Below are positions 30,623 through 39,419 of a stretch of 64,000 bases of DNA, piece after piece. The stretch covers positions 61,568 through 125,567 of the forward strand of contig NZ_JAHTKP010000022.1 in NCBI RefSeq assembly GCF_019192735.1, read 5' to 3'. This stretch comes from Kitasatospora aureofaciens. GTDB taxonomy: Bacteria; Actinomycetota; Actinomycetes; Streptomycetales; Streptomycetaceae. Numbering within the stretch: the stretch's first letter is position 1; every line of letters begins with the position of its first letter. Both the position numbers and the translations under genes were made by a program. The notes beneath the pieces were generated by a model, which saw only the letters and a list, made by a program, of their open reading frames with translations, had not been told where the DNA came from and made no database searches.

Positions 30623-32412
30623 GGCGTCTCCATGGGGTGTCGGGCGGCCCGGGTGCCCGCCGTCAGCGGGCGGTGCAGGTCCAGCAGGTCGTGGTGGATC
30701 CGTTCGGCGCTGCGCAGGGCGAGCGCGGCCATGGTGAGCGAGGGGTTGGAGGTGCCGAGCGAGGGCATCGAGCCGCAGCCGACGGCGTACAGGTTGGGGT
30801 GGTCCCAGCAGCGCTGCCACTGATCGACGACGGAGGTGGCGGGCGAGTCGCCCATGACGTGGGTGCCGCCGGCGTGGCCCGCGCCCCGGTAGCCGTACAC
30901 CGCTCCGCCGTGTTCGAGGCGGCCGGGCCATTGCGGTCCGGCCGGGTAGGCGGTGTGGTCCTCGGCGCCGAGCAGCGCGAACAGCTGGTCGGAGACGGCC
31001 CGGGCGGAGGCCATGCCCTGCCGGACGTACTCGGTGAGGTCGTAGTGGATGGCCGGGCGCGGGAGTCCGAGCGGGTCGCGCCGGTCGGGGTCGAGGGTGA
31101 CGCGGTTGGCCGGGTCGGCGGGCTGTTCCAGCTCGAACTGGAGCGAGAACTGGCGGCCCAGCCGGTCGCCGAGGCTCCCGCGCAGTTCCTTGCCGCGCAG
31201 TCCGGCGGCCAGCAGCGCGGCGGCTTCGGCCGGCGGCGCTCCGCCGGCCCAGGACCAGCCCCAGTTGCCGATCTCGATCCGGAACGGCGCCCGGAGCTCC
31301 CGGCCGGGGCCGAAGCGGAACGCCTCCAGTCCGCTGGTGGAGCCCGGCCCGCGGTAGGGGCCGACCGGGCGGGGCATCAGCCCCCAGGTGAGGAGGGCGG
31401 GGTGGTCCATCAGGTTCCGGCCCACCTGGTCGCTGCGGTTGGCGAGGCCGGAGAGGAGCAGCAGCCGGGCGTTCTCGATCGCGTGCGCGGCGAGGACGAC
31501 GAGGTCGGCGTCCGCGCGGTGCACCGCGCCGCCGGCCAGGTACTCCACCCCGGTGGCCCGCCCGGTCACCGGGTCGGCGAGGACCCGGCTCACCACCGCC
31601 TCGGTGCGCAGCTCGATGCTCGCGGACCACCGGGCCTGGGTGCGCAGCGGCGTGTACTTGGCGCCGGTCGGGCAGACCGGGACGCAGCCGGCGCTCCCGG
31701 CGCAGACCGGGCCGGGGGAATCGCCGGGCGACGTGGGCCGGGTGGGCAGGCCGTTGCGGGCGTGCGGGGTGGCGGTGACGGCGAGGCGGGCCGGTCCGGG
31801 CATGGCCGGGTCGCGGACGGTGCGGCCGTCGAGGGCGTGGGCGAGCTGCCGGTCGAGGTAGCTGGCCGGGATGGCGCGCATCGGGAACGCGTAGTCGTCC
31901 GGGATCGGCAGCCCGACGGCCGTGCGCTGCTGCTCCGCGTCGGCGGCGACGCCGAGTTCGTGTTCGGCGGCACGGTAGTGGGGCTCCAGGTCGTGGTAGC
32001 CGATCGGCCAGTTGCGGCCGTGTCCGAGGTCGCCGGTGCGGAAGTCCTCGGGGTGCATGCGCGGGGTGAGCCCGGTCCAGAGCAGTCCGGTGCCGCCGTT
32101 GGTGCGCAGGTAGCCGCTGGCGTAGGGCAGCGGGCCGTGCTGGAGGAGGTAGCCGGTGGCGGTGAAGCCGCCGTCGGGGCGTCCCGTGAGGTCACCGACG
32201 TCCGGGGAGGGCGCGTGCGGGTTGTGCGGGTACGGCGAGGTGGGTGTGCCGCCGCCGGCCGCGCGGTAGGCGGCGGCGGTGTCGGGTGCGCTGTCGGCGG
32301 TGCGGCCGGCTTCGAGGACGAGGACCCGCCAGCCATGTGCGCCGAGGCGTTGGGCGACGAGCGACCCGGCCATGCCCGCGCCGACCACGACGGCGTCCCA
32401 GCGTGCGGTCAC
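30619..32412 (-). CDS. GMC-family FAD oxidoreductase
   Basis: A 597-residue flavoenzyme. The FAD motif is VVVGAGMAGSLVAQRLGAHG near the N-terminus, TGLTPRMHPEDF lies in the substrate region, and the C-terminal GMC signature NLYAVGCGSMPSLGTSNPSL holds the end of the active site; the catalytic His is probably in GGTHVMGDSP. A four-Cys segment CAGSAGCVPVCPTGAK resembles the cluster-like Cys motif of gluconate/sorbitol dehydrogenase large subunits. GTG at 32412 overlaps the stop of the small subunit gene. This fits a dehydrogenase passing electrons to a carrier rather than an oxidase. The alcohol or sugar oxidised is unknown. Confidence 0.87.
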   Translation of the reverse strand: MTARWDAVVVGAGMAGSLVAQRLGAHGWRVLVLEAGRTADSAPDTAAAYRAAGGGTPTSPYPHNPHAPSPDVGDLTGRPDGGFTATGYLLQHGPLPYASGYLRTNGGTGLLWTGLTPRMHPEDFRTGDLGHGRNWPIGYHDLEPHYRAAEHELGVAADAEQQRTAVGLPIPDDYAFPMRAIPASYLDRQLAHALDGRTVRDPAMPGPARLAVTATPHARNGLPTRPTSPGDSPGPVCAGSAGCVPVCPTGAKYTPLRTQARWSASIELRTEAVVSRVLADPVTGRATGVEYLAGGAVHRADADLVVLAAHAIENARLLLLSGLANRSDQVGRNLMDHPALLTWGLMPRPVGPYRGPGSTSGLEAFRFGPGRELRAPFRIEIGNWGWSWAGGAPPAEAAALLAAGLRGKELRGSLGDRLGRQFSLQFELEQPADPANRVTLDPDRRDPLGLPRPAIHYDLTEYVRQGMASARAVSDQLFALLGAEDHTAYPAGPQWPGRLEHGGAVYGYRGAGHAGGTHVMGDSPATSVVDQWQRCWDHPNLYAVGCGSMPSLGTSNPSLTMAALALRSAERIHHDLLDLHRPLTAGTRAARHPMETP

Positions 32413-32867
32413 CGCTCCTCCCCTCCCCGCGGCGGTTCGGCCCAGCTCCCGTGCCCGGGCGCGGCGGCGCCCGGTGGGTCGGCGTGGAACGTCCGCCACA
32501 CCAGGCCCCGGTCGTACGCCCGGGTCGAGGTGGGCGCTTCCCCCGGCCAGGCGCCGACGTACCAGAGGTGGACGAGCGCGTGCTCGTCCCGGACCCGGTG
32601 CGCCAGGGTCGTGCGGTGGTGCTCGTGTGCCATGCCGGTGGCGCGCAGCTCGGGCTCGTCGAAGCCGGTCAGGCCGGCGCAGACGCGGAGGAACTCGTCG
32701 AAGTCGGAGAGTTCGTCGTGATCGTCCAGGTCGACCAGGTCGTCCACGTTGTCCGGGTCGTCCAGGCCGGTCAGGTCGTTCAGGTCGTTCAGGTCGTCGA
32801 AGTCGGCAGGTTCGTCGTACGCGGTCAAGCGGGCACCCCCACGGTCGTCGACGGGTGGCCAAGACAT
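32409..32867 (-). CDS. sorbitol-dehydrogenase-like small subunit with Asp-rich head
   Basis: A 152-residue protein. The C-terminal part (FLRVCAGLTGFDEPELRATG, then LVHLWYVGAWPGEA) follows the FAD-SLDH small-subunit pattern LTGFxxxxLxxTGM...LWYxGxW. The first half is an Asp-rich low-complexity stretch (FDDLNDLNDLTGLDDPDNVD) coded by 9-base repeats. Its TGA overlaps the GTG of the GMC gene, which supports a two-subunit dehydrogenase. No Tat signal is seen, unlike membrane-bound homologues. The start is uncertain: ATG at 32867 lacks a ribosome site; TTG at 32828 has GGGGGTG upstream. Confidence 0.65.
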   Translation of the reverse strand: MSWPPVDDRGGARLTAYDEPADFDDLNDLNDLTGLDDPDNVDDLVDLDDHDELSDFDEFLRVCAGLTGFDEPELRATGMAHEHHRTTLAHRVRDEHALVHLWYVGAWPGEAPTSTRAYDRGLVWRTFHADPPGAAAPGHGSWAEPPRGGEER

Positions 32868-33026
32868 GACAGGCCGACAGAACCGCGCGACGCGGCTCCG
32901 CACTACCTGCCCCCGCGATCCTGCCGCCCAAAGCGACACCTGAGGTCGCGATGCCCGAAAGCGACCGGACTTGGCCGTTTCCCGTCTGATCAGAGGCGCA
33001 TCCCGCCCACAGACCACCGATTCCGG

Positions 33027-34073
33027 TCAGTCCAGCGCGCGGACCGCCTCCAGCACGTCCAGGCCCAGGGTCGGGTCCGCGTCCTCGGGGAGGCTCACGG
33101 ACAGGCGGGTGACCAGGCCGACGTAGCGGCGGTGGATCTCGCGTGCGACGTCCTCGACCGGGCCCGCCACTGCGAAGGTGTCGAACACCTCGTCGTCGAT
33201 CAGGGCGGCCATCTCCTGCCACCGTCCGCGCACCGACAGCGGGTGGAGGCGCTCCTGGAGGTCCTCCCAGCCGTGCTGGGCGAGCACGGGCCGGTAGGCG
33301 GGCGTCGAGGCGTAGAAGGCCAGGCGCTCGCGGACTCCGGCGCGGTTGGCCTCCAGTTCCTCCTCCGTCCGGCCGGTGGCGGTGAGCACGCTGCCCGCGA
33401 TCTCGAAGGGCCTGCCGGTCCACGGGGCGCCCTCGGCCTCGGCCTGTGCGCGGGCCTCGGTCAGGCCCGGCAGCACCTGTTCGGCCAGGTAGGCGGGCGA
33501 GGAGAACGGGTGGCTGAGGAAGCCGTCGGCCACGGCGCCGGCCGTGCGGGTCATCAGCGGCCCGACCCCGGCCAGCAGGATCCGGGGCACCCCGGCGGGG
33601 ACCGGGTCGGGCGAGAACACCGGCGTCATCATCGTGTGCGTGTAGAACTCGCCGCGGAAGCGCAGCCGTTCGCCGGTCTGCCAGCTGTGCCAGATCGCCC
33701 GCACCGCCTGCACGTACTCGCGCATCCGCGCGGCCGGCCGGTCCCACGGCATCCCGAAGCGCTTCTCGATGTGCGGCTTGACCTGCGAGCCCAGCCCGAT
33801 GACGGCCCGTCCGCCGGAGGCCGCGTGCAGGCCCCAGGCCTGGTACGCCAGGGTCATCGGGGTCCGGGCGAAGGCGACCGCGATGCCGGTGGCGAGCTCG
33901 ATCCGCTCGGTCCGGTCGGCCGCGCGGGCCAGCTGGAGGAACGGGTCGTACGCGGTCTCGGCGACCACCAGCCGGTCCATGCCCCGCTCCTCGGCCCGCG
34001 CGGCGGCGTCGAGGATCCCCGCCGGGTGCCCGGAGGCGGTGGCATCGAGGCGGAAGGCGGGCGGACGGTCCAT
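33027..34073 (-). CDS. F420-dependent LLM-class oxidoreductase
   Basis: A 348-residue luciferase-like TIM-barrel protein. DRLVVAETAYDPFLQLARAA, IELATGIAVAFARTPMTLAY and GRAVIGLGSQVKPHIEKRFG match the TIGR03617 F420-dependent group. Such enzymes use F420 to oxidise or reduce small organic substrates; the substrate is not predictable. ATG at 34073 has AGGAG eight bases upstream. It precedes the SLDH/GMC operon on the same strand, with 159 bp between its stop and the small-subunit start, so it could share a function but probably not a transcript. Confidence 0.87.
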   Translation of the reverse strand: MDRPPAFRLDATASGHPAGILDAAARAEERGMDRLVVAETAYDPFLQLARAADRTERIELATGIAVAFARTPMTLAYQAWGLHAASGGRAVIGLGSQVKPHIEKRFGMPWDRPAARMREYVQAVRAIWHSWQTGERLRFRGEFYTHTMMTPVFSPDPVPAGVPRILLAGVGPLMTRTAGAVADGFLSHPFSSPAYLAEQVLPGLTEARAQAEAEGAPWTGRPFEIAGSVLTATGRTEEELEANRAGVRERLAFYASTPAYRPVLAQHGWEDLQERLHPLSVRGRWQEMAALIDDEVFDTFAVAGPVEDVAREIHRRYVGLVTRLSVSLPEDADPTLGLDVLEAVRALD

Positions 34074-34178
34074 GGCGGGGCTCCTGATCACAGCTGCGGT
34101 GGTACCCCGGTAGCCTGCCATGCCTTCAGCCCTGTCACTGCTCCCGCGGGTCCGCCTCCGCCGCCCAAGCGCTCGTGC

Positions 34179-35042
34179 TCAGATCGCCAGGTCCCGGCGC
34201 TCCAGCAACCGGAACGCCGCCAGCAACCCCACCGCGCCCACCGCCATCAGCACACCGAACGACGCCCACGGCACACCCCCATGGGCCAGCACGTCCCCAG
34301 GCGTGTAGTAGTGGAACGGGCTCACGTAGCGCAGCGGGGCGGCCGGGGACCAGGCCAGGGCGACGAAGTTGAGCGCGAAGCCCACCGCGCCGAACGCCAC
34401 CGCCGCGCCGATCACGTACGCCCGGCGCCGGGTGAACGCCGAGACCGCCAGCACCGGCCCGGTCAGGCTGAACGCGAGGGCGCAGCCCATCAGTCCGGCG
34501 ACGAACACCCCGCCCTCCGGCACGGCGGCCCGCAGCGCCGGCGAGGCCGCCACGCCGAGCGCGATCGTCAGCGTCGCCGCGGCGCTGAGCAGCACCGAGG
34601 CCGCCACCAGGGCGCCGGTCCGCTCGGCGAGCAGTCGGCGGCGCGAGAGCGGCCGGGTCATCAGCAGCTCGATCGTGCCGGATTCGACGTCGGCCGCGAC
34701 GGCGGCGGCGCCGAGCGAGCCGATGACGGTCAGCTGGAGGGCGATCCAGAACGGGTGGGTGAGCCCGGCGCCCAGCAGCCCGGGGTAACTCGCGATGGAG
34801 ACGTCCCCGTTGGAGCCGCTGAAGGCCTTGAAGGCGCCGGGCGGGGTGCGGCGGGCGCCGAACAGTTCGCCGGGCGGGACGGTGCTGGTGATCACCACGA
34901 TCAGGGTCTCGAAGACAACCATGCCCAGCAGCAGCCCGAACAGCATCCGGCGCCGCCGGTGCAGGGCGAGCCAGACCAGCGGCAGGCGGCGGCTGACGGT
35001 GCTCGGGCGCCTTTTCATGAGTCGCTCGCTCCGCTCGCTCAT
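34179..35042 (-). CDS. ABC-2 type exporter permease
   Basis: A 287-residue membrane protein with six hydrophobic segments, including RRMLFGLLLGMVVFETLIVV, and VESGTIELLMTRPLSRRRLL, the cytoplasmic loop typical of ABC-2 permeases. The ATG overlaps the stop of the ATPase gene (ATGA), so the two are translationally coupled and form one exporter. The substrate is unknown. Confidence 0.87.
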   Translation of the reverse strand: MSERSERLMKRRPSTVSRRLPLVWLALHRRRRMLFGLLLGMVVFETLIVVITSTVPPGELFGARRTPPGAFKAFSGSNGDVSIASYPGLLGAGLTHPFWIALQLTVIGSLGAAAVAADVESGTIELLMTRPLSRRRLLAERTGALVAASVLLSAAATLTIALGVAASPALRAAVPEGGVFVAGLMGCALAFSLTGPVLAVSAFTRRRAYVIGAAVAFGAVGFALNFVALAWSPAAPLRYVSPFHYYTPGDVLAHGGVPWASFGVLMAVGAVGLLAAFRLLERRDLAI

Positions 35043-35962
35043 GGCCGATCCTCGGGGTCGGAGTTGCGGTAGAGGTCGAGGAACGCCTCGTCCAGGCCGG
35101 CCTCCTCGACGGTCAGGTCCGCCACCGGCAGCTCGGCGAGCATCGCCCGCACGGCCGCGACCACCTCGTCCGGCGGCACCAGCAGCTCCACCCGGGGCCC
35201 GTCCCAGCGCGGCGACCACCGCTCGGCGGCCCCGAGCGGCCGGGCGCCCCGCCCGTCGGCGAGGACGAGCCGCACCCGCCGGGCCCGGGCCTGGCGCAGC
35301 TCGGCCACCGAGCGGACGGTGACCAGGCGCCCCTGCCGGACGATCGCCACCCGGCCGCAGGTCCGCTGCACCTCGGGCAGGACGTGGCTGGAGAGCAGGA
35401 CGGTCCGCCCGGCGGCGGTCTCCTCGGCGAGCAGTTCGAAGAAGGTCTCCTGGACGAGCGGGTCGAGCCCCTCGGTCGGTTCGTCCAGCACCACCACCTC
35501 GGGCCGGTGCTGGAGCGACTGGACGAGCCCGAGCTTCTGCTTCATCCCGCGCGAGTACTCCCCCACGGCCCGGCCGAGGTCGGCGCGGGTGAGTGTCAGC
35601 CGGTCGCAGAGTTCGCGCTGACGCGGCACCGGGGCGCCCTGGAGGGCGGCGAGCAGGTCGAGCGTCTGCTGCCCGGTGAGTTCGGGGTAGAGGCGCAGTT
35701 CGCCGGGCAGGTAGCCGACGGACGGGGCGAGCCGCCGGTGGTCGGCCACCGGGTCGAGGCCGAGCACCCGCACCTGCCCGTCGCTCGGTTGGAGCAGCCC
35801 GACCAGGCAGCGCAGGGTGGTGGTCTTGCCCGCGCCGTTGGGCCCGAGCAAGCCGAACACCTCCCCTGCGGCGACCGTGACGTCCAGCCGGTCGATGCCG
35901 ACGGTGGCGCCGTAGCGCTTGGTGAGCGAGCGCAGTTCGATCACCGGTGTGCTGCTGGGCAT
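35039..35962 (-). CDS. ABC exporter ATPase
   Basis: A 307-residue ATPase. Walker A is LLGPNGAGKTTTL, the signature is EYSRGMKQKLGLVQSLQ (SRGMKQK, typical of ABC-2 exporters), Walker B is VVVLDEPTEGLDP, and the switch His is in LLSSHVLPEV. A C-terminal domain of about 85 residues follows, as in drug and antibiotic exporters. ATG at 35962. It pairs with the permease downstream. The order ATPase then permease with overlap is typical of actinomycete drug exporters. Confidence 0.92.
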   Translation of the reverse strand: MPSSTPVIELRSLTKRYGATVGIDRLDVTVAAGEVFGLLGPNGAGKTTTLRCLVGLLQPSDGQVRVLGLDPVADHRRLAPSVGYLPGELRLYPELTGQQTLDLLAALQGAPVPRQRELCDRLTLTRADLGRAVGEYSRGMKQKLGLVQSLQHRPEVVVLDEPTEGLDPLVQETFFELLAEETAAGRTVLLSSHVLPEVQRTCGRVAIVRQGRLVTVRSVAELRQARARRVRLVLADGRGARPLGAAERWSPRWDGPRVELLVPPDEVVAAVRAMLAELPVADLTVEEAGLDEAFLDLYRNSDPEDRP

Positions 35963-36076
35963 GGCCCACCTTCCGTGGCGGCTGCGGCCGGGTCGGGCGG
36001 CCCGGGGACATCAGAGCTTTCCCCGGTGGGCGGGTCGAGCAACACCGCCGGGCCGGGTTTCCCCTGTCGCCCGGGC

Positions 36077-36146
36077 TCACCGTCTGCAGCTCATCCTCTG
36101 CAGCCCACCGTTTGCAGCTCACCCCTTGCACCTCACCCCTTGCAGA
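36077..36146. repeat. 14-bp tandem array overlapping the 3' end of rtcB
   Basis: Five head-to-tail 14-mers start at 36077, 36091, 36105, 36119 and 36133; the last two read TCACCCCTTGCACC and TCACCCCTTGCAGA. The unit at 36133 contains the complement of the rtcB stop and the codons for its last residues Cys-Lys-Gly, so the array looks like outward duplication of the gene end. Confidence 0.9.
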
Positions 36147-37569
36147 CGCCCAGCGGCACCAGCCGGGCCACCTGCTTCGCGAGCCCCGCGCCCTCGGTGA
36201 CGGCGGCCACCGCGTCGACGTCCTTGTACGCGTCCGGCGTCTCCTCCGCCAGCGCCCGGTACGAGGCGGGCCGGACGGCGATGCCGCGCGCCTCCAGCTC
36301 GCTGTGCAGCCGCTCACCGCGGACCATCCGCAGCGCCTGGTGCCGGCTCCAGACCCGCCCGGCGCCGTGGGCGGCCGAGCAGAACGCGTCGTTGCCGGGC
36401 AGGCCGACCATGACGTACGAGGCGGTGCCCATCGTGCCGGGGACCAACACCGGCTGGCCGGCCCGGACGAGGTCGGCGGGCAGGCTCGGGTCACCGGGCG
36501 GCAGGGCGCGGGTGGCGCCCTTGCGGTGGACGCACAGGTGCCGGGTGACGCCGTCCACCTCGTGCGTCTCCAGCTTGGCGAGGTTGTGCGAGACGTCGTA
36601 GACCAGCTCCAGCCCGACCCCGAGGGCGGTCGCGAAGGCGCGGCGGGCCGCCTCGGAGAGCAACTGCCGGTTCGCGCGGCCGTAGTTGGCGGCAGCGATC
36701 ATGGCGCCCAGATAGGCCCGGCCGCGCGGCGAGTCGACCGGGGTGCAGGCGAGCTGACGGTCCGGGACCTCGATCCGGTAGCGGTGCAGTTCGCGGTCCA
36801 TGGCGCGGACGTGGTCGGTGCAGATCTGGTGGCCGAGGCCCCGCGAACCGCAGTGGATCATGACGCAGACCTGGCCCTGGCGCAGTCCGAAGGCGGCCGC
36901 CGTCTCCGGGTCGTGCACCGTGTCGACCGCCTGCACCTCCAGGAAGTGGTTGGCCGAGCCGAGGCTGCCGACCTGCTGGAGACCGCGCTCGACGGCGCGG
37001 GTGCTCACCTCGCCCGGGGCCGCGCCCTCCAGCACCCCGCGGTCCTCGCAGCGCTCCAGGTCGCGCGGCACGCCGTGGCCGTGCTCGACGGCGTAGCGGG
37101 CGCCGCCGAGCAGCAACTCGTCCATTTCCTCCGGCCCGGACAGCCGCCACAGGCCGCCGCGCCCGAGGCCGCGCGGGACGCTGCGGTCGAGCAGGTCCAT
37201 CAGCCGCCGGATGCGCTCGTGGTCGAGCTCGTCCCGGGCGACGCCGGCCGCCAGCAGCCGGACCCCGCAGGAGATGTCGAAGCCCACCCCGCCCGGCGAG
37301 ACGACGCCGCCCTGCTCGATGTCGGTCGCCGCCACCCCGCCGATCGGGAAGCCGTAGCCCCAGTGCACGTCGGGCATCGCGAAGGAGGCACGGACGATCC
37401 CGGGCAGGGTGGCCACGTTCGCCACCTGCTCCAGCGCCTTGTCCCCGGCGGCCTGCGGCAGCAGCTCCCGGGTCGCGAACACCACGCCCGGCACGCGCAT
37501 CGCCGCCTGTGGTTCGATCCGCCAGCGGTACGGGCCCTCCTCGGTCAGTACGATCTCCACGGTGCTCAC
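36133..37569 (-). CDS. rtcB: RtcB RNA ligase
   Basis: Joins 2',3'-cyclic phosphate or 3'-phosphate RNA ends to 5'-OH ends using GTP and Mn2+. The 478-residue protein has FAMPDVHWGYGFPIGGVAAT, GGVGFDISCGVRLL (metal Cys), SLGSANHFLEVQ, MIHCGSRGLGHQICTDH, YDVSHNLAKLETHE and the guanylylated His region SAAHGAGRVWSRHQALR. All the metal-binding residues seem present. GTG at 37569. The archease gene ends 12 bp upstream, and archease is the known activator of RtcB, so the pair forms an RNA-repair operon. No RtcR-type sigma54 activator is present. Confidence 0.95.
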   Translation of the reverse strand: MSTVEIVLTEEGPYRWRIEPQAAMRVPGVVFATRELLPQAAGDKALEQVANVATLPGIVRASFAMPDVHWGYGFPIGGVAATDIEQGGVVSPGGVGFDISCGVRLLAAGVARDELDHERIRRLMDLLDRSVPRGLGRGGLWRLSGPEEMDELLLGGARYAVEHGHGVPRDLERCEDRGVLEGAAPGEVSTRAVERGLQQVGSLGSANHFLEVQAVDTVHDPETAAAFGLRQGQVCVMIHCGSRGLGHQICTDHVRAMDRELHRYRIEVPDRQLACTPVDSPRGRAYLGAMIAAANYGRANRQLLSEAARRAFATALGVGLELVYDVSHNLAKLETHEVDGVTRHLCVHRKGATRALPPGDPSLPADLVRAGQPVLVPGTMGTASYVMVGLPGNDAFCSAAHGAGRVWSRHQALRMVRGERLHSELEARGIAVRPASYRALAEETPDAYKDVDAVAAVTEGAGLAKQVARLVPLGVCKG

Positions 37570-37581
37570 CCCGCTCCGCGT

Positions 37582-38043
37582 TCAGACGTCGACGGTCACC
37601 CGGCCGGTCCAGCCGCCGGGGCTGGCGCGCAGGTCCAGGCCGTGCAGCGAGACGGCCTTCGGCACGGCTCCGACCAGGGCGGCGGTGGCGGTGTCGGCCA
37701 TCCGGAAGCGCACCTCCATGGCCCGCCCGCCCTCCGCGTCCCGGATCGCGCCGAGGGCGAGGGCGGCGGGGAGTTCGCCGTCGGCGTCCATCCGGTAAAT
37801 AACCTCCTCCAGGACGCCGGCGAGCAGGTCGGCGTCACTCGCCGCGATCACGGTGCAGGCGCGCTCGCCGGCCGGGCGGGCCGCGGAGAGGTCGGCGAAG
37901 CTGTCGACGACGGCGCGGACCACCTCGCCGATACAGCCCTCGGCCGTCGCCGACCACGCCTCGACCTGCAGATCCGCCGTGTGCGGCACGGTCCGGTGTC
38001 CGCTGCCCGCCCGCGGCTGCGCCCCGGGCTCCCGACCGTCCAC
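37582..38043 (-). CDS. archease, RtcB cofactor
   Basis: A 153-residue protein of the archease family, which speeds RtcB guanylylation and turnover. HTADLQVEAWSATAEGC near the N-terminus carries the metal-binding Asp. LLAGVLEEVIYRMDADGELP and the C-terminal Asp near TGRVTVDV complete the family pattern; the segment AVSLHGLDL corresponds to the usual K-A-x-T/S-x-H-xL motif. The GTG start at 38043 has GGGAGG eight bases upstream, so the longer frame is rejected. The downstream gene is rtcB, same strand, 12 bp away. Confidence 0.88.
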   Translation of the reverse strand: MDGREPGAQPRAGSGHRTVPHTADLQVEAWSATAEGCIGEVVRAVVDSFADLSAARPAGERACTVIAASDADLLAGVLEEVIYRMDADGELPAALALGAIRDAEGGRAMEVRFRMADTATAALVGAVPKAVSLHGLDLRASPGGWTGRVTVDV

Positions 38044-38102
38044 GACCGACGCCTCCCACCCACCCGTTGCCGTCCCCCTCCCAGCGTCGCCCCGCGCCGG
38101 GG

Positions 38103-38134
38103 GCGAGGCAAGGCCGGGGCGAGGCAAGGCCGGG
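38103..38134. repeat. perfect 16-bp direct duplication upstream of archease
   Basis: GCGAGGCAAGGCCGGG occurs twice without spacer at 38103-38118 and 38119-38134, about 60 bases before the archease start. It lies within the presumed 5' region of the archease-rtcB transcript. Confidence 0.8.
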
Positions 38135-38168
38135 GAAGGCGGTCACCACGGGTGACCGGCCGAGCGCC

Positions 38169-39419
38169 CTACCCGCCCACCGACGCCAGATACGCCGCCG
38201 TCAGCTCCGGCGTGGCCAGCCACGCCGCGTAGTCGCTCGGCTCTGCGTACGTGTTGGCCAGCCGCCTCGCCACGGCCTCGTCGTGGCCGGCAGCGGCGAA
38301 GACGCTCTGCAGGTGGTCCGGCACGGTGAGCATCGTGGCGGTGAACTCGACGGTGTGCCGGGCGTGTTGCTGCCAGAACGCCTCCGCCGTCGCGCGCATC
38401 CACCCGGACGTGAACGGCGCGTCCCCATGCGCGATGATCGCCCGCAGGTAGGCCTCCGCCGCCCGCGCGGCGCTGTTGGCGCCCTGCCCGGTGATCGGGT
38501 CGTTCAGCACCACCGCGTCACCGAGGCCGAGCACAGGCTCCCCGTCCCCGCCCCCGTCGCCGCCCGGCCCCAGTGAAGCCACCGACCGCCGGACCGTCGG
38601 CGTCACCGCCCCGAACAGGCCGGCACCCGCATCCGTCGGCTCGGCCTCCGTCCACAGCTCCGCCTCCCACGGCAGGTACTCGCCCAACAGCTCACGGATC
38701 CGGCCCAGTTGGGCCGCCGGCCCCGGCCGGTCCCCGAACCGGTCCAGCGGGCCGCCGGGCAGCGCCTCCCAGAGCAGGATCGCGCACAGACCGGAGAGCG
38801 TCAGGGCGGGCTGGAGGTACAGCTCGCCCAGCCCGGGGAGCGCGTGCATCCGTGCCCGTGGCTCGGCGGCCGGATCCGGCGAGCCGACGCCGTGCACGTA
38901 GAGGCAGGACAGCGCCCGCTGCGGCCGGTCGAACGGCGAGCGGGCGGCGTCGCGTTCGAAGATCCCGGCCAGATCGCCGCGCCCGGCCGCGACGACCGTC
39001 AGCTCGTGCCGTCCGCCGAGTTCGCGCAGCCCGTCGCGGTCGAGCGTGCGGTACTCGACCCGGCCGCCCCGCTCGTCCAGCAGCTCCAGCCAGCGCGCCA
39101 ACTTGAGCCGCTGGTCGACGGACTGCGCCGGCTCGTCCAGCGTCATGGTGAACTCCAGCGCCCGCACGGCCGGCGGGACGGCGAGCACCGAGGAGACCGA
39201 GGAGACGGCGGGCGCCTCGTCCGCCCACAGGTCCAGCCCGGCCGCCGCCTCGATCCGCCGCGCCGGGCCGAACATCGCCTGCGTCGACAACACCCGCCCG
39301 CCCCGCACCTGTTCGGGCGTGCGCTCCGCGACCAGCGTCACCTCGTACCCGGCCGCGACCAGCCCGAGGGCGAGTTGCAGGCCGGCCTGGCCCGCTCCGA
39401 CGACGGCGATCCGGCGCAT
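38169..39419 (-). CDS. styrene/indole-monooxygenase-like (StyA) flavoprotein
   Basis: A 416-residue single-component-type FAD enzyme. The FAD motif is RIAVVGAGQAGLQLALGLVA and the middle shows RGGRVLSTQAMFGPAR. VLGLGDAVVLNDPITGQGAN is the GD motif that contacts FAD in StyA and related group E monooxygenases, which epoxidise styrene or oxidise indole with FADH2 from a StyB reductase. No reductase gene is adjacent, so it may use a general flavin reductase. ATG at 39419. It ends the strand block that starts with the thioesterase, but 87 bp separate the two. Confidence 0.8.
   Translation of the reverse strand: MRRIAVVGAGQAGLQLALGLVAAGYEVTLVAERTPEQVRGGRVLSTQAMFGPARRIEAAAGLDLWADEAPAVSSVSSVLAVPPAVRALEFTMTLDEPAQSVDQRLKLARWLELLDERGGRVEYRTLDRDGLRELGGRHELTVVAAGRGDLAGIFERDAARSPFDRPQRALSCLYVHGVGSPDPAAEPRARMHALPGLGELYLQPALTLSGLCAILLWEALPGGPLDRFGDRPGPAAQLGRIRELLGEYLPWEAELWTEAEPTDAGAGLFGAVTPTVRRSVASLGPGGDGGGDGEPVLGLGDAVVLNDPITGQGANSAARAAEAYLRAIIAHGDAPFTSGWMRATAEAFWQQHARHTVEFTATMLTVPDHLQSVFAAAGHDEAVARRLANTYAEPSDYAAWLATPELTAAYLASVGG

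Noticed and set aside
32244..35072. Plus-strand open frame of 942 codons
   Set aside because: Crosses several supported minus-strand genes and has no domain.
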